Position numbers and translations under genes: made by a program | The notes under the pieces: generated by a model | Told to the model about the DNA's origin: nothing | Database searches by the model: none | Seen by the model: the letters and a program-made list of their open reading frames with translations, nothing else | Part shown: in pieces, positions 27,539-38,247 of the stretch | Numbering within the stretch: position 1 is the stretch's first letter | Layout: each line of letters opens with the position of its first letter | Assembly (NCBI GenBank): GCA_963830165.1 | Contig: CAWHKZ010000002.1 | Coordinates: 65,498 to 129,497 of the forward strand | Length of the DNA stretch: 64,000 nucleotides | Origin: Bog-756 sp963830165 | GTDB taxonomy: Bacteria > Actinomycetota > Acidimicrobiia > Acidimicrobiales > RAAP-2 | Direction of reading: 5' to 3'

Positions 27539-28519
27539 TCAGTGGGACCCGGACGGAGCGAGGTACTGCTCGACGGCCTTGGCCAGTCCCCTGGCGATGA
27601 CCTCCTGGTCGGCGGGGTCGGCGGCCAGGGTGCCCTCGAACGGGTCGGTCACGAAGAGGGGCTCGATGAGCGCCCCCGGCATGTCGGACGGGGTCGTGAA
27701 GTAGCCGGCCTCGGCCGGCCCCAGCAGCAGGACGTGCCCGTAGGTGGCGGCGGCCTCGGCCAGCGAGCTGTCCGTCGAGGTCTGCACGAGGGAGCCCTCC
27801 TGCGAGTCGGGCTGCACCCCGTCGTCGGGGATCTGCCAGCCCTTGGCGTTCATGGCCGCCAGCACGTCCTGCTGGACCAGCGTGGCCAGTCGGAGGTTGT
27901 CGGCGCTGAACGGCCGCGCCGTGTCGTAGGTGGTGACGCTCCCGGCGTCGGACGGGCTGCCCCCGCTGTCGAAGTAGATGCCCACCAGGACGGCGGCCCC
28001 GGCCGCGTTGGCGCACACGTCGCGGGCGGCCACGTCGTCGTGGGCGCCCTGCAGGCTGAGCACCCCGTCGGACAGGTCGGCGGGCGTCAGGCGCACCACG
28101 CTCGAGTCGGTGGTCCGTGACACCACCACCCGGTAGCCGTCGGCCCGCAGGAGCTGGGCCGCGTCGAGCTCGACGGGCAGGGTGGCGGAGGCCTCGTCGA
28201 TGGTGGCCCCGGACGACGTGGTGCCCACCGCGCCGGGGTCGATGCCGCCGTGGCCGGCGTCCAGGAACACGGTCGTGTGGCGGTCGCCGGCCGTCGGGGC
28301 GAAGGCCACGCACGCCGTCGGCGAGAAGGCCGACGGGTCGAGCTGGACCCCGGCGGCGGTCGAGCCGGCCAGGGGCCGGCTCCTCACGACCACGACGGTC
28401 ACGGCGACCACGAGGGCGAACAGGACGACCACCAGGCTGCGCCGCCGGCGGCGGCGCCGGATCCTCCGGTTCCGCTCGCCGGCGAGCTCCCGCGCGGTCA
28501 ACGGTCGGTTGGCGGACAT
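27539..28519 (-). CDS. Amidase_3-like cell-wall hydrolase family protein, a zinc His apparently missing
   Basis: A 326-residue type II membrane protein: a very basic cytoplasmic start (RRIRRRRRRRSL), one hydrophobic helix VVVLFALVVAVTVVVV, then an extracytoplasmic N-acetylmuramoyl-L-alanine amidase-like domain. The first zinc motif is intact (VFLDAGHGGIDPGAVG) and the acidic ligand region (TIDEASATLPVELD) is plausible. The usual SIHxN second histidine is replaced by VGIYFDSGGSP, with Tyr where His is expected. The late Glu motif survives as ALIEPLFVTDP. I recall a similar His-less version from other Acidimicrobiia, so it may be a lineage-specific enzyme or a non-catalytic wall binder. Confidence 0.75.
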   Translation of the reverse strand: MSANRPLTARELAGERNRRIRRRRRRRSLVVVLFALVVAVTVVVVRSRPLAGSTAAGVQLDPSAFSPTACVAFAPTAGDRHTTVFLDAGHGGIDPGAVGTTSSGATIDEASATLPVELDAAQLLRADGYRVVVSRTTDSSVVRLTPADLSDGVLSLQGAHDDVAARDVCANAAGAAVLVGIYFDSGGSPSDAGSVTTYDTARPFSADNLRLATLVQQDVLAAMNAKGWQIPDDGVQPDSQEGSLVQTSTDSSLAEAAATYGHVLLLGPAEAGYFTTPSDMPGALIEPLFVTDPFEGTLAADPADQEVIARGLAKAVEQYLAPSGSH

Positions 28520-28649
28520 CGTCCGTACAGTGAATCAGCCCCGGCGCGGCCGGCGGGGTCGCCCCGGCGCCGCAGGGGGAAGCGCCGGACGGCGTCCACC
28601 TTTGGGCGGACGGGGCCGCAGGGTGGCGCCGTGTGGTCTCTGTGGCCTC

Positions 28650-29240
28650 TCACGCGGAGGCGGTGTCCGGGTCCCCCACCCAACGGGCGAGGTACCGGCC
28701 GATGGCGTTCCCCTCCACGGTACGGACGCCGTTCGAGGCGAACCCGCAGCCGCCGAGGTCGACGGACACCTCCACCCCGGGACCGGACGGATAGGCGAAC
28801 CGCACCAGGTCGAGGGCGCCGTCCCAGTTGGGACAGCTGTACCTGACGGACCCGTCGATCACCCGCCACGTCGTCGCATCGAGCTCGGACACGAGTCGGT
28901 GGAGATCGGCACCGGTCACCGTGGCCCTCGCCACCGCCGCGCCGGCGCCCTCCGACGTCGTCCCCAGTCCGCCGTAGCGGCAGACGGTGGCGACCGATGG
29001 GCCCGTCGGGACCAGGACGGCGTCCAGTCCGGGACGGACCGGGGTCTCGGGAGAGGTCGGGCCCGGCCCGCCGGCCTGGGCGTCGGGGCACGCCGGCGCG
29101 TCCACGGCGACGGCGACCGTGGTGGCCGTCTGCGCCGTCGGCGGCACGGTCGAACCGCAGGCCTTCACCAGCAGCGCCGCCGCCCCGACGGTGGCCGCCG
29201 CCCGACCGGCTGTCCGGCCGGAGCCGGCGGGTCTCGCCAT
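28650..29240 (-). CDS. Hypothetical secreted lipoprotein
   Basis: A 196-residue exported protein: basic start (MARPAGSGRTAGR), hydrophobic stretch and a lipobox-like LLVKAC, followed by a Thr/Ala-rich linker. The mature part holds four or more cysteines (ACPD, VCRYGG, SCPNW, GGCGF) that could form disulfides. No family recognised. It resembles many short actinobacterial envelope lipoproteins of unknown role. It lies between the wall amidase-like gene and isocitrate dehydrogenase, all on the minus strand. Confidence 0.65.
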   Translation of the reverse strand: MARPAGSGRTAGRAAATVGAAALLVKACGSTVPPTAQTATTVAVAVDAPACPDAQAGGPGPTSPETPVRPGLDAVLVPTGPSVATVCRYGGLGTTSEGAGAAVARATVTGADLHRLVSELDATTWRVIDGSVRYSCPNWDGALDLVRFAYPSGPGVEVSVDLGGCGFASNGVRTVEGNAIGRYLARWVGDPDTASA

Positions 29241-29282
29241 ACCCCGACCCTACGACCCGCGCCGGACGGCGCGAGGTCGCCG

Positions 29283-31502
<2,220 letters not shown>

Positions 31503-31588
31503 GCCGTGCTCCGTCGTCAAGGGGTTGGGTCGGGTCGTCCCAACGATAGACGCACCCCATCGGGCCCCCGGAGGCCGGAGCCGGCGGG

Positions 31589-32470
31589 TCAGGCCCCCGA
31601 GAGGCGGGCGAGGGCCACGGCCGCCGCGGTGGCCACGTTGAGCGAGTCCACTCCCGGGGCCATCGGGATGGTGGCCACGGCATCGGCGGCGGCCAGGGCC
31701 CCCTCCGACAGGCCCGGGCCCTCGGCACCGAGCAGGAGGGCCACCGGATCGCGCCGGGAGGCCAGGGTCCGCAGGGTCACGTTCCCGGGTCCGCCATCCG
31801 GCCCCGGCCCGGGGTGGGGCGCCAGGGCGCACACCGCGAACCCGGCATCGCGCACCCGGTCGAGGCCGGCCGGCCACGGGTCGAGGCGGGCCCACGGCAT
31901 GCGGAGGGCGTGCCCCACCGAGACCCGCACGGCGCGCCGGTAGAGGGGGTCGCCGCTCGTGGGATCGAGGAGGACGGCGCCGGCCCCGAAGGCGGCCGCG
32001 TTGCGGAAGACGGCGCCGATGTTCTCGGGGTCGTTGAGCCCCTCGAGCACGACGGCCAGCGGCGGTCCGCCGCCCACGCTCGGCGTGGCGGCCGCGGTGG
32101 CCAGTACCGACGTGGCATCGGCGCCGGCCGGCCGGGTGGCCGTCGCCACGACCCCGCGGTGGAACCGGAAGCCGACCAGGTCGGCCATGCCGTCCCGGGG
32201 CACGACGAAGACGGGGGCGCCCCGCGCCCGCACGGCGGCGACCAGGTCGCCGACCAGGGACACCTGGTGGCCGTCGACCAGCAGCGACCGGACGGCGAGG
32301 GTGGTGTCGAGCAGCTGGCGGACGGCCACCCGGCCCTCCACCACCACGATGCCCAGTTCGAACTCGATCCGCCGGCGGTAGGCCGGGTCGTTGAGGTCGC
32401 GGTACTCCTCGAGGCGCTCGTCGCCCAGCCCGTCGACGGTGACGAGGGGGCCGGGGGGCGCGTCGTCCAT
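31589..32470 (-). CDS. TrmH/SpoU-family RNA 2'-O-methyltransferase
   Basis: A 293-residue SPOUT methyltransferase that would methylate rRNA or tRNA ribose using S-adenosylmethionine. The N-terminal substrate-binding domain (RIEFELGIVVVEGRVAVRQL) is followed by the three SPOUT motifs: DPENIGAVFRNAAAFGAGAV, ALLLGAEGPGLSE and ATIPMAPGVDSLNVATAAAV, which together form the trefoil-knot cofactor site. The organisation resembles thiostrepton-resistance-type (TsnR) and RlmB-like enzymes; the exact target nucleotide cannot be inferred. Confidence 0.88.
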   Translation of the reverse strand: MDDAPPGPLVTVDGLGDERLEEYRDLNDPAYRRRIEFELGIVVVEGRVAVRQLLDTTLAVRSLLVDGHQVSLVGDLVAAVRARGAPVFVVPRDGMADLVGFRFHRGVVATATRPAGADATSVLATAAATPSVGGGPPLAVVLEGLNDPENIGAVFRNAAAFGAGAVLLDPTSGDPLYRRAVRVSVGHALRMPWARLDPWPAGLDRVRDAGFAVCALAPHPGPGPDGGPGNVTLRTLASRRDPVALLLGAEGPGLSEGALAAADAVATIPMAPGVDSLNVATAAAVALARLSGA

Positions 32471-32540
32471 CCCGCCACCTTACGGACGGGCGCCCGGTCG
32501 GGCAGGCGGCCACCGCCCCGGCTTCGCTGGGCAGCCCCGC

Positions 32541-34265
32541 TCAGCAGCACCTGGGCCCGGCCGTGGTGGCCAGGTGGCGGTGCGGTGCAGGGTCCACCTT
32601 CTCCACGTCGGCCAGGAACGCCCGCACATCGACCTTCCGGCCGGCGACCCAGGTCCCCCGCACCTTCACATGGGTGGTGAGCGTGCGCGGGTCGACGGCC
32701 GTCGGATCGGCACTGAGCTCGACCAGGTCGGCCAGCTTGCCCACCTCGATCGTGCCCAGGTCGTGGTCGCGCCCGAGCTGTCGGGCGCCGTGGATCGTGT
32801 GGGCCCGCAGCGCCTGGTCCATGGTCAGCGCCTGGTTCGCCCCGTGCACCGCACCGCTCGGTGTGGCCCGGGTGACCGCGGCCTGGATGTTGAGCAGCGG
32901 GATGGGTGGCGACACGGCGCCGTCGTTGTGCAGGGAGGGCTGCACACCGGCCGCCCAGGCGTCGGCGAAGCGCTGCCACTGCGACCCGATCTCGGGGGTG
33001 AACAGCTGCCCGTCGAGCAGGTCACCCCAGTAGATGAACTGGAACGGCGCCAACGAGATCGTCACCCCGAGACGCGCCGCACGGTCGAACTGGTCGCCGC
33101 GCCCCGCCCCGCAGTGCTCGACCCGCCAGCGGTGGTCGGTGCCCGCCAGCCCGTGGCGGGCCAGGCCGGCCTCGTAGCAGTCGAGCACGACGTCGAGGCC
33201 GACGTCGCCGTTGCAGTGGAAGGAGAACTGCCAGCCCTGGCCGGCGAACCGGTCGAGGATGGCGTCGAGCTCCGCCCGGGTGTAGTTCATGTTCCCCTCA
33301 CCGGAGGGGCCGATCGGGATCTGGCCCGCCCGGACCGCCTCGCTGTCGGCGTAGGGGAAGCTGAGGGCGGCGGTGCCCACCCACGGGGACCCGTCGGCCC
33401 ACAGCTTGATGCCCTGCTTCCAGAGCATGTCGGGCACGGTCGACTCCACGACCGCACCCGGGTCGTCGGCGACGGACATGTGGTAGAGCCCGATGCGGAT
33501 CGGGCACCCCGGCTGCGTGGCCAGGGCCTCGTAGCCCTGCAGGAAGGGAGTGTCGTACGCGTGCTCGGACGTCATGGTCACGCCGTTGCGGCTCATCAGG
33601 GCGTACCACTTGGCGGCCGAGTGCAGCGGATGGGGGACGACGTCGGCGAGGACGGCGTCGGCGGCGCCGAACACGGCGGGCGTCTCGAAGGCCAGGCCCG
33701 TCACGTTGCCCTCGTCGTCACGGGAGTACGAGCCGCCCACCGGGTCGGCCGGCGGCGACGCGTCCCAGCCGTTGGCGGCGATCACCGCCGAGTTGAAGTA
33801 CGCGAGGTGGCCCGAGTTGTCGAGCACCACGGCCGGCCGGGTCGGGAAGTACCGGTCGAGCACGTCGGCGGTCAGGATCGGTGCACCCTGCAGCATGCGA
33901 TCGACCCCGTTGAAGAACACGGGCGCGCCGTCGGGGGTGGCTCCGTTCACCCGGGTGAACTCGTCGGTGACGTCCTTCCACGTCGGGAAGCCCACATAGG
34001 GGGCGATCCAGTGGGCCGGCTCCTGGGTCACGACACCCGACAGGAAGGGGTGGCTGTGGGCGTCGACGAACCCGGGCAGGAGGACGTGGGTGCCGAGGTC
34101 GGTGACGGTGGCGTCGGGTGCGGCCCTCCGGCACTCCTCCGGCGAGCCGACGGCCAGGATCCTGCCGGTGGCGTCGTCCACGGCCAGGGCCGTGGCCCGG
34201 GTGTCGTCGGCGTCCAGGGTCAGGACCGCGGCGGCCGTCAGGATGGTGGTGGTCTCGTCCGTCAT
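32541..34265 (-). CDS. YtcJ-like metal-dependent amidohydrolase (Amidohydro_3)
   Basis: A 574-residue enzyme. The first metal motif is GFVDAHSHPFLSG; later ligands lie in FSFHCNGDVGLDVVL and RVEHCGAG, and the C-terminal GTIEVGKLADLVELS strand is typical of amidohydrolases. The overall plan (a beta-sandwich built from both ends around a TIM barrel, FVDAHSH near residue 65) is that of YtcJ/NfdA, hydrolases of N-substituted formamides and related amides. The start ATG follows GGGAGGGACC. The protein ends in an unusual Cys-Cys. Substrate unknown. A MarR gene and an MFS exporter lie just upstream on the same strand. Confidence 0.85.
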   Translation of the reverse strand: MTDETTTILTAAAVLTLDADDTRATALAVDDATGRILAVGSPEECRRAAPDATVTDLGTHVLLPGFVDAHSHPFLSGVVTQEPAHWIAPYVGFPTWKDVTDEFTRVNGATPDGAPVFFNGVDRMLQGAPILTADVLDRYFPTRPAVVLDNSGHLAYFNSAVIAANGWDASPPADPVGGSYSRDDEGNVTGLAFETPAVFGAADAVLADVVPHPLHSAAKWYALMSRNGVTMTSEHAYDTPFLQGYEALATQPGCPIRIGLYHMSVADDPGAVVESTVPDMLWKQGIKLWADGSPWVGTAALSFPYADSEAVRAGQIPIGPSGEGNMNYTRAELDAILDRFAGQGWQFSFHCNGDVGLDVVLDCYEAGLARHGLAGTDHRWRVEHCGAGRGDQFDRAARLGVTISLAPFQFIYWGDLLDGQLFTPEIGSQWQRFADAWAAGVQPSLHNDGAVSPPIPLLNIQAAVTRATPSGAVHGANQALTMDQALRAHTIHGARQLGRDHDLGTIEVGKLADLVELSADPTAVDPRTLTTHVKVRGTWVAGRKVDVRAFLADVEKVDPAPHRHLATTAGPRCC

Positions 34266-34364
34266 CGGTCCCTCCCCATGGCTGCGCCGCCGACACGCGC
34301 AACGTAGCAACCGGGTTCGGGCAGCGTTGCGATGCGGGGGCACCACCCGGTGCCGGCCCGAGGG

Positions 34365-34799
34365 TTACGAGACCGCGGCGGCGTCCACCCGCGCGAGGAT
34401 CCCGGCCAGGGTCTCGAGCTCGGTCGGGGTCAGGTCGCGGAGCACCTCGGGCGGCTGGTCCATGATGCGGTTGGCCCGGTCGGCGACCCGCGCCCCCTCC
34501 GGGGTGGCTGTCACCAGCTTGCTCCGCCGGTCGGTCGGGTGCGGGCGCCGCTCCACCAGGCCACGGGCCTCGAGGTCGTCGACGACGGGCGTGCAGTTGG
34601 CCGCGTCGATGCCGATGGCCGCGGCCAGCTCGCCCATGGTCATCGGCGCGACGGCCACCCGGCGCAGCGCCCGCAGGCGCCCGAAGGGCAGGTCCACGGC
34701 CTCGCTCACCCGCTGCCGGCGCCGGCTGTCGAGCACGAGCTCGCACATGATCGACCAGGCGGCCTGCGCCGCGTCCGTCCCGTTCTTCCCGCCGGTCAT
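34365..34799 (-). CDS. MarR-family transcriptional regulator (downstream of MFS)
   Basis: A 144-residue winged-helix regulator. The helix-turn-helix reads PMTMGELAAAIGIDAANCTP with the wing LVERRPHPTDRRSKLVTATP, the standard MarR arrangement, and C-terminal dimerisation helix TELETLAGILARVDAA. Its ATG shares bases with the MFS stop (ATGA), so the two are translationally coupled; it probably responds to a compound exported by that transporter. An AT-rich dyad upstream of the MFS gene is the most likely operator. Confidence 0.86.
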   Translation of the reverse strand: MTGGKNGTDAAQAAWSIMCELVLDSRRRQRVSEAVDLPFGRLRALRRVAVAPMTMGELAAAIGIDAANCTPVVDDLEARGLVERRPHPTDRRSKLVTATPEGARVADRANRIMDQPPEVLRDLTPTELETLAGILARVDAAAVS

Positions 34800-36301
34800 G
34801 GCGCAGAGCTTGCCAGAAACTCGGGGTTCAACAGGCGGGCCGTCCGGTCCGCCGAGGCCCGGGCACGGGCCGATGTCACGGCCAGACCGAGGACCAGGAC
34901 CGCCACCCCGCAGCCGCACAGCACCCACCAGCCGGCGTGGCTGGCCGCGGCCAGGGCGTCCGGGTGGGCGCCGCCGGTCGATCCGAGAAGCAGGCCGACC
35001 GAGCCGGCGAGGAGCGCGCCGACCAGGGCCACACCGAGGGTCTGACCCACCTGGCGGGACGTGGAGGCGATGGCCGACGCCACGCCGGCCTGGGCCCGGG
35101 GCATGCCGGAGACGGCGGCGTTGGTGATCGGCGCGTTCACGAAGCCGAAGCCGATCCCGAACACCACGTAGGCCACGATCAGCCACCAGAACGAGGTCGT
35201 CGCCCCGATCTGGGCCAGCATGGCGCAGCTGACGGTGAGCCCCGCTCCGGCGATCACGAGGGGTACCCGGGGTCCCCGGGTGCCCACGATGCGACCGGAG
35301 ATCGGCGGCAGCACCATGGTCATGGCCGCCATCGGCAGCGTGGCCAGTCCGGCCATGAGTGGCGACAGCCCCCGCACCTCCTGCAGGTAGAGCGTGTTGA
35401 GGAACAGGAATCCGCCGAGCGCGGCGAAGGAGGCCACGGCGATGGCCGCCGCTCCCGAGAACGGGATCGAGCGGAAGAACCGGAGGTCGATGAGGGGTTC
35501 CTCGCGCCGTTGTTCCCACAGGACCAGGCCCACCAGCGAGACGACGGTGACGAGGAAGGCGCCCACGATCAACGGCGATCCCCAGCCGCGCTCGGGGGCC
35601 TCGATGATGCCGAAGGTGAGCGAGGAGAACAGGGTGATCACGAGCACCTGGCCGACCGGGTCGAGCCGACGGGCCTTCGGGGCACGGGACTCGGGGACGA
35701 ACCGGAGGGTCAGGACGATGGCGGCGATGACGACCGGGATGTTGATCCAGAAGATCGACCGCCATCCGAGGGTCGACACCAGCAGACCGCCGACGACCGG
35801 ACCGAGCGCCATGGAGACCCCGACCACGGCCGCCCACACCCCGATGGCCTGGGCCCGTTCGCGGGGTTCGACGAAGGTGTTGGTGATGATGGACATCGCC
35901 ACCGGGTTCAGCATCGACGCGCCGACGCCCTGGACCATCCGGAACACCACCAGCGCGTCGAGGCTCGGGGCCAGGCTGCACAGCAGCGAACCGGCGCCGA
36001 ACATCGCCAGTCCGACGAGGAAGGTGCGCTTGCGGCCCAGCCGGTCGGCCGTCGAACCCGAGAGCATGAGCAGGCTGGCGAGGACCAGCGTGTACGCGTC
36101 GACCGTCCACTGCAGCCCGGAGACCGACGCGTGGAACGCCCGCCCGATCGACGGCAGGGCGACGTTGACGATGGTGACGTCGAGCCCGACGATGAGGAGG
36201 CTCATCGAGCAGATCAGGAGGATGCCGACGCGCCGACGCCGGCTGAGGTCGGCGGGTGCGGCCCCCGATGCCGCCGACCCGGCTTCTACTTGTCGTGACA
36301 C
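34796..36301 (-). CDS. MFS multidrug transporter, DHA2 (EmrB/QacA) family
   Basis: A 501-residue 14-helix exporter. VGLDVTIVNVALPSIGRAF is the classical motif D1 of DHA2 transporters, GSTADRLGRKRTFL is motif A, RMVQGVGASMLNPVAMSII is motif B, and GVSMALGPVVGGLLV is motif C. These define proton-coupled multidrug export. The GTG start directly abuts an AT-rich stretch, suggesting a leaderless transcript. The downstream MarR gene overlaps its stop, and a second MarR gene lies just upstream on the same strand. Confidence 0.9.
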   Translation of the reverse strand: MSRQVEAGSAASGAAPADLSRRRRVGILLICSMSLLIVGLDVTIVNVALPSIGRAFHASVSGLQWTVDAYTLVLASLLMLSGSTADRLGRKRTFLVGLAMFGAGSLLCSLAPSLDALVVFRMVQGVGASMLNPVAMSIITNTFVEPRERAQAIGVWAAVVGVSMALGPVVGGLLVSTLGWRSIFWINIPVVIAAIVLTLRFVPESRAPKARRLDPVGQVLVITLFSSLTFGIIEAPERGWGSPLIVGAFLVTVVSLVGLVLWEQRREEPLIDLRFFRSIPFSGAAAIAVASFAALGGFLFLNTLYLQEVRGLSPLMAGLATLPMAAMTMVLPPISGRIVGTRGPRVPLVIAGAGLTVSCAMLAQIGATTSFWWLIVAYVVFGIGFGFVNAPITNAAVSGMPRAQAGVASAIASTSRQVGQTLGVALVGALLAGSVGLLLGSTGGAHPDALAAASHAGWWVLCGCGVAVLVLGLAVTSARARASADRTARLLNPEFLASSAP

Positions 36302-36302
36302 G

Positions 36303-36325
36303 ATAGTTATGATGCTATAGGTATT
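36303..36325. promoter_or_regulatory. AT-rich promoter/operator candidate before the MFS gene
   Basis: A sharply AT-rich stretch in otherwise GC-rich DNA, directly upstream of the MFS GTG. It contains ATAG and CTAT arms around an eight-base centre (36303-36318) followed by GGTATT. This would suit a promoter core and a MarR-type operator, but no clean -35/-10 pair could be assigned. Confidence 0.35.
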
Positions 36326-36349
36326 GTCGGGCGGACCGGACGGGCGCGG

Positions 36350-36799
36350 TCACGGATGCCTGCCGGCGCCTTCGCCTCCGGCGATGACCGCACGCAGCAC
36401 CGTGCGGGCCGCCTCCAGGTCGTCGGATGCCACCCGCTCGCCGAGGTCGCGGTGCAGCGCCTCGATGACCTCGACCACGGCAGCCGCATAACGCTCGCCG
36501 AGCGGTGTCAGGACGACGTTGGTCTGGCGGGCGTCCCGCCCGTCCCGCTCGGTGGTGGCGTAGCCCCGTTGTTCGATCCCGTCCACGACCTTGCGCCCGG
36601 CCTGGCGGGTGGTGCCCAGCACGGCGCCGAGCCGGCCGACGGCCAGCGGTCCCCGCTGCAGCACCCGGAACACCAGGGCGTCGGAGCGTCGGTAGTCGTC
36701 GTAGCCGCGGCCCGCCAGCCCGTCCGCCATCTGCCGGATCCAGGAGCGTCGGGCCAGGGCCAGGAGGTCGCCCAGCTTGTCGGTGTCGGTCGGCTCCAC
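36350..36799 (-). CDS. MarR-family transcriptional regulator (second)
   Basis: A 149-residue winged-helix regulator. The DNA-binding part reads LAVGRLGAVLGTTRQAGRKV then GIEQRGYATTERDGRDAR with the wing DARQTNVVLTPLGERYAAAV. It is only distantly similar to the other MarR protein of this cluster. A long palindrome lies 16 bp upstream of its start, in the gap with the divergent DUF3089 gene, and is the likely autoregulatory operator. The target could be itself, the DUF3089 hydrolase or the MFS exporter downstream. Confidence 0.86.
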   Translation of the reverse strand: MEPTDTDKLGDLLALARRSWIRQMADGLAGRGYDDYRRSDALVFRVLQRGPLAVGRLGAVLGTTRQAGRKVVDGIEQRGYATTERDGRDARQTNVVLTPLGERYAAAVVEVIEALHRDLGERVASDDLEAARTVLRAVIAGGEGAGRHP

Positions 36800-36815
36800 T
36801 CCCGGAGCCTAGCCA

Positions 36816-36836
36816 TTGTGCAACCTAGTTGCATAA
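36816..36836. promoter_or_regulatory. MarR-type palindromic operator
   Basis: TTGTGCAAC and GTTGCATAA flank a CTA centre: nine-base arms with a single mismatch. It sits between the second MarR gene (minus) and the DUF3089 hydrolase (plus). MarR proteins typically bind 16-21 bp dyads with TTGC-type half-sites in their own promoter, and the size and placement fit well. Confidence 0.68.
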
Positions 36837-36899
36837 CCGGGACATCCGTGCCAGCCTGGTTCCCGACGGAGGTCGACAGGACCAGGAGGGAGACGGGCG

Positions 36900-38087
36900 A
36901 TGCACGAGGGCCGGGGAACCGTGGCCATGCGATCGGGGGCACTGGCGGCGTTGCTGGTGGTGGCCGCGGTGGCCACGGCGTGTGGAGGGGCGACCGCCTC
37001 GCCACCCACCACGACGACCGGCCCGTCGGCCGGCGCGGCCGGTCCGTCGACCACCGTCTGGCTCTGTCGGCCCGGCGCGTCGGGCGACCCGTGCGCCACT
37101 CCCCTCCATGCCACGGTGGTGCCCGGCACCGGCGCCCGCACCTCGGAGGACCCGGCCGACGCCGCCGGGCCCCCGGTGGACTGCTTCTACGTCTACCCGA
37201 CGGTCAGCACCCAGCGCACCGACAACGCCAACCTGCAGATCCAGCCGGCCGAGATCGCCGCGGCCGTGTCCCAGGCGTCCCCGTTCTCGCAGGTCTGCCG
37301 GGTGTGGGCGCCGATGTACCGCCAGCGCACCGAGGCCTCCCTGGCCAAGGGGCTCGGCAACGACCCGACCGCCGACTCGGTGGCCTACCACAGCCTGCTG
37401 GCGGGGTGGACCGACTACCTCGAGCACGACAACGACGGTCGGCCGGTCGTCTTCATCGGGCACTCGCAGGGTGCGGCCATGCTCATCCGGCTGCTCGAGT
37501 CGCAGGTCGACGACGACGCGGGGCTGCGGGCCCGGATGGTGTCGGCCATCATCGCCGGTGGCAACGTGGCCGTGCCCACGGGCAAGGTGGTCGGCGGCAC
37601 GTTCCAGCATCTCCCCCTCTGCACCTCGGCGGACGAGACCGGCTGTGTCATCGCCTACTCGAGCTTCCCCGGCGAGCCTCCGGCCGACAGCCTCTTCGGC
37701 CGCCCCGGACAGGGGGTCAGCCTGCAGTCGGACCAGACCGCCACCGCCGGCCTCCAGGTGGCCTGCGTGAACCCGGCGTCCCTCGCCGGCGGCACCGCCC
37801 CGTTGGCCCCGTGGTTCCTGACGGCCACGTCGACCCCGCCCCCGCCGCCGGTGACGACCCCGTGGGTCACCTACCCGGACCTCTACTCGGCCACCTGCAC
37901 CAGCTCGGGAGGCGCCACGTGGCTGCAGGTGGACGACGTCGCCGCCCCCGGCGACCGGCGGCCCGTGGTCACCGAGGCGCTGGGTCCCGAGTGGGGCTAC
38001 CACGTCGACGACATCAACCTGGCCTCGGGCAACCTGGTGGACGACGTCCGCGTCGAGGTGGCGGCGTACACCGCGGCCCACGGATAG
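36900..38087 (+). CDS. DUF3089 alpha/beta-hydrolase lipoprotein
   Basis: A 395-residue exported hydrolase-like protein. A hydrophobic signal ending VATACGG gives a lipobox, then a Thr/Pro linker. The domain has the DUF3089 signatures VDCFYVYPTVSTQR and VCRVWAPMYRQRTEASL, with the nucleophile elbow VVFIGHSQGAAMLIRL (GHSQG Ser). A C-terminal GYHVDDINLASGNLVDDVR segment would supply the histidine. Probably a cell-surface esterase; substrate unknown. The ATG at 36900 follows AGGAGGGAGAC. It is divergent from a MarR regulator, which may control it. Confidence 0.83.
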   Translation: MHEGRGTVAMRSGALAALLVVAAVATACGGATASPPTTTTGPSAGAAGPSTTVWLCRPGASGDPCATPLHATVVPGTGARTSEDPADAAGPPVDCFYVYPTVSTQRTDNANLQIQPAEIAAAVSQASPFSQVCRVWAPMYRQRTEASLAKGLGNDPTADSVAYHSLLAGWTDYLEHDNDGRPVVFIGHSQGAAMLIRLLESQVDDDAGLRARMVSAIIAGGNVAVPTGKVVGGTFQHLPLCTSADETGCVIAYSSFPGEPPADSLFGRPGQGVSLQSDQTATAGLQVACVNPASLAGGTAPLAPWFLTATSTPPPPPVTTPWVTYPDLYSATCTSSGGATWLQVDDVAAPGDRRPVVTEALGPEWGYHVDDINLASGNLVDDVRVEVAAYTAAHG

Positions 38088-38132
38088 GGAGGTCCCGCCC
38101 GGCGGGGCCGACGGGCCGACGGGGCCGAAGAC

Positions 38133-38168
38133 CAGTCAGGGCCGGCCCTCGCGGGTCGGCCCTGACTG
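38133..38168. terminator. Bidirectional hairpin terminator
   Basis: Perfect 12-bp inverted repeat, CAGTCAGGGCCG with CGGCCCTGACTG, around a 12-base loop. It lies between the convergent DUF3089 and dioxygenase genes, where a shared terminator is expected. There is no U-run, as is usual in GC-rich actinobacteria. Confidence 0.75.
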
Positions 38169-38247
38169 CATCCGGCAGCAGCGTGGAGCGGAGGGGGGAT
38201 GCCGCCCCGAGGGGGTGCCGCCACCGAAGGACGTGTCCGGCGGTCAC

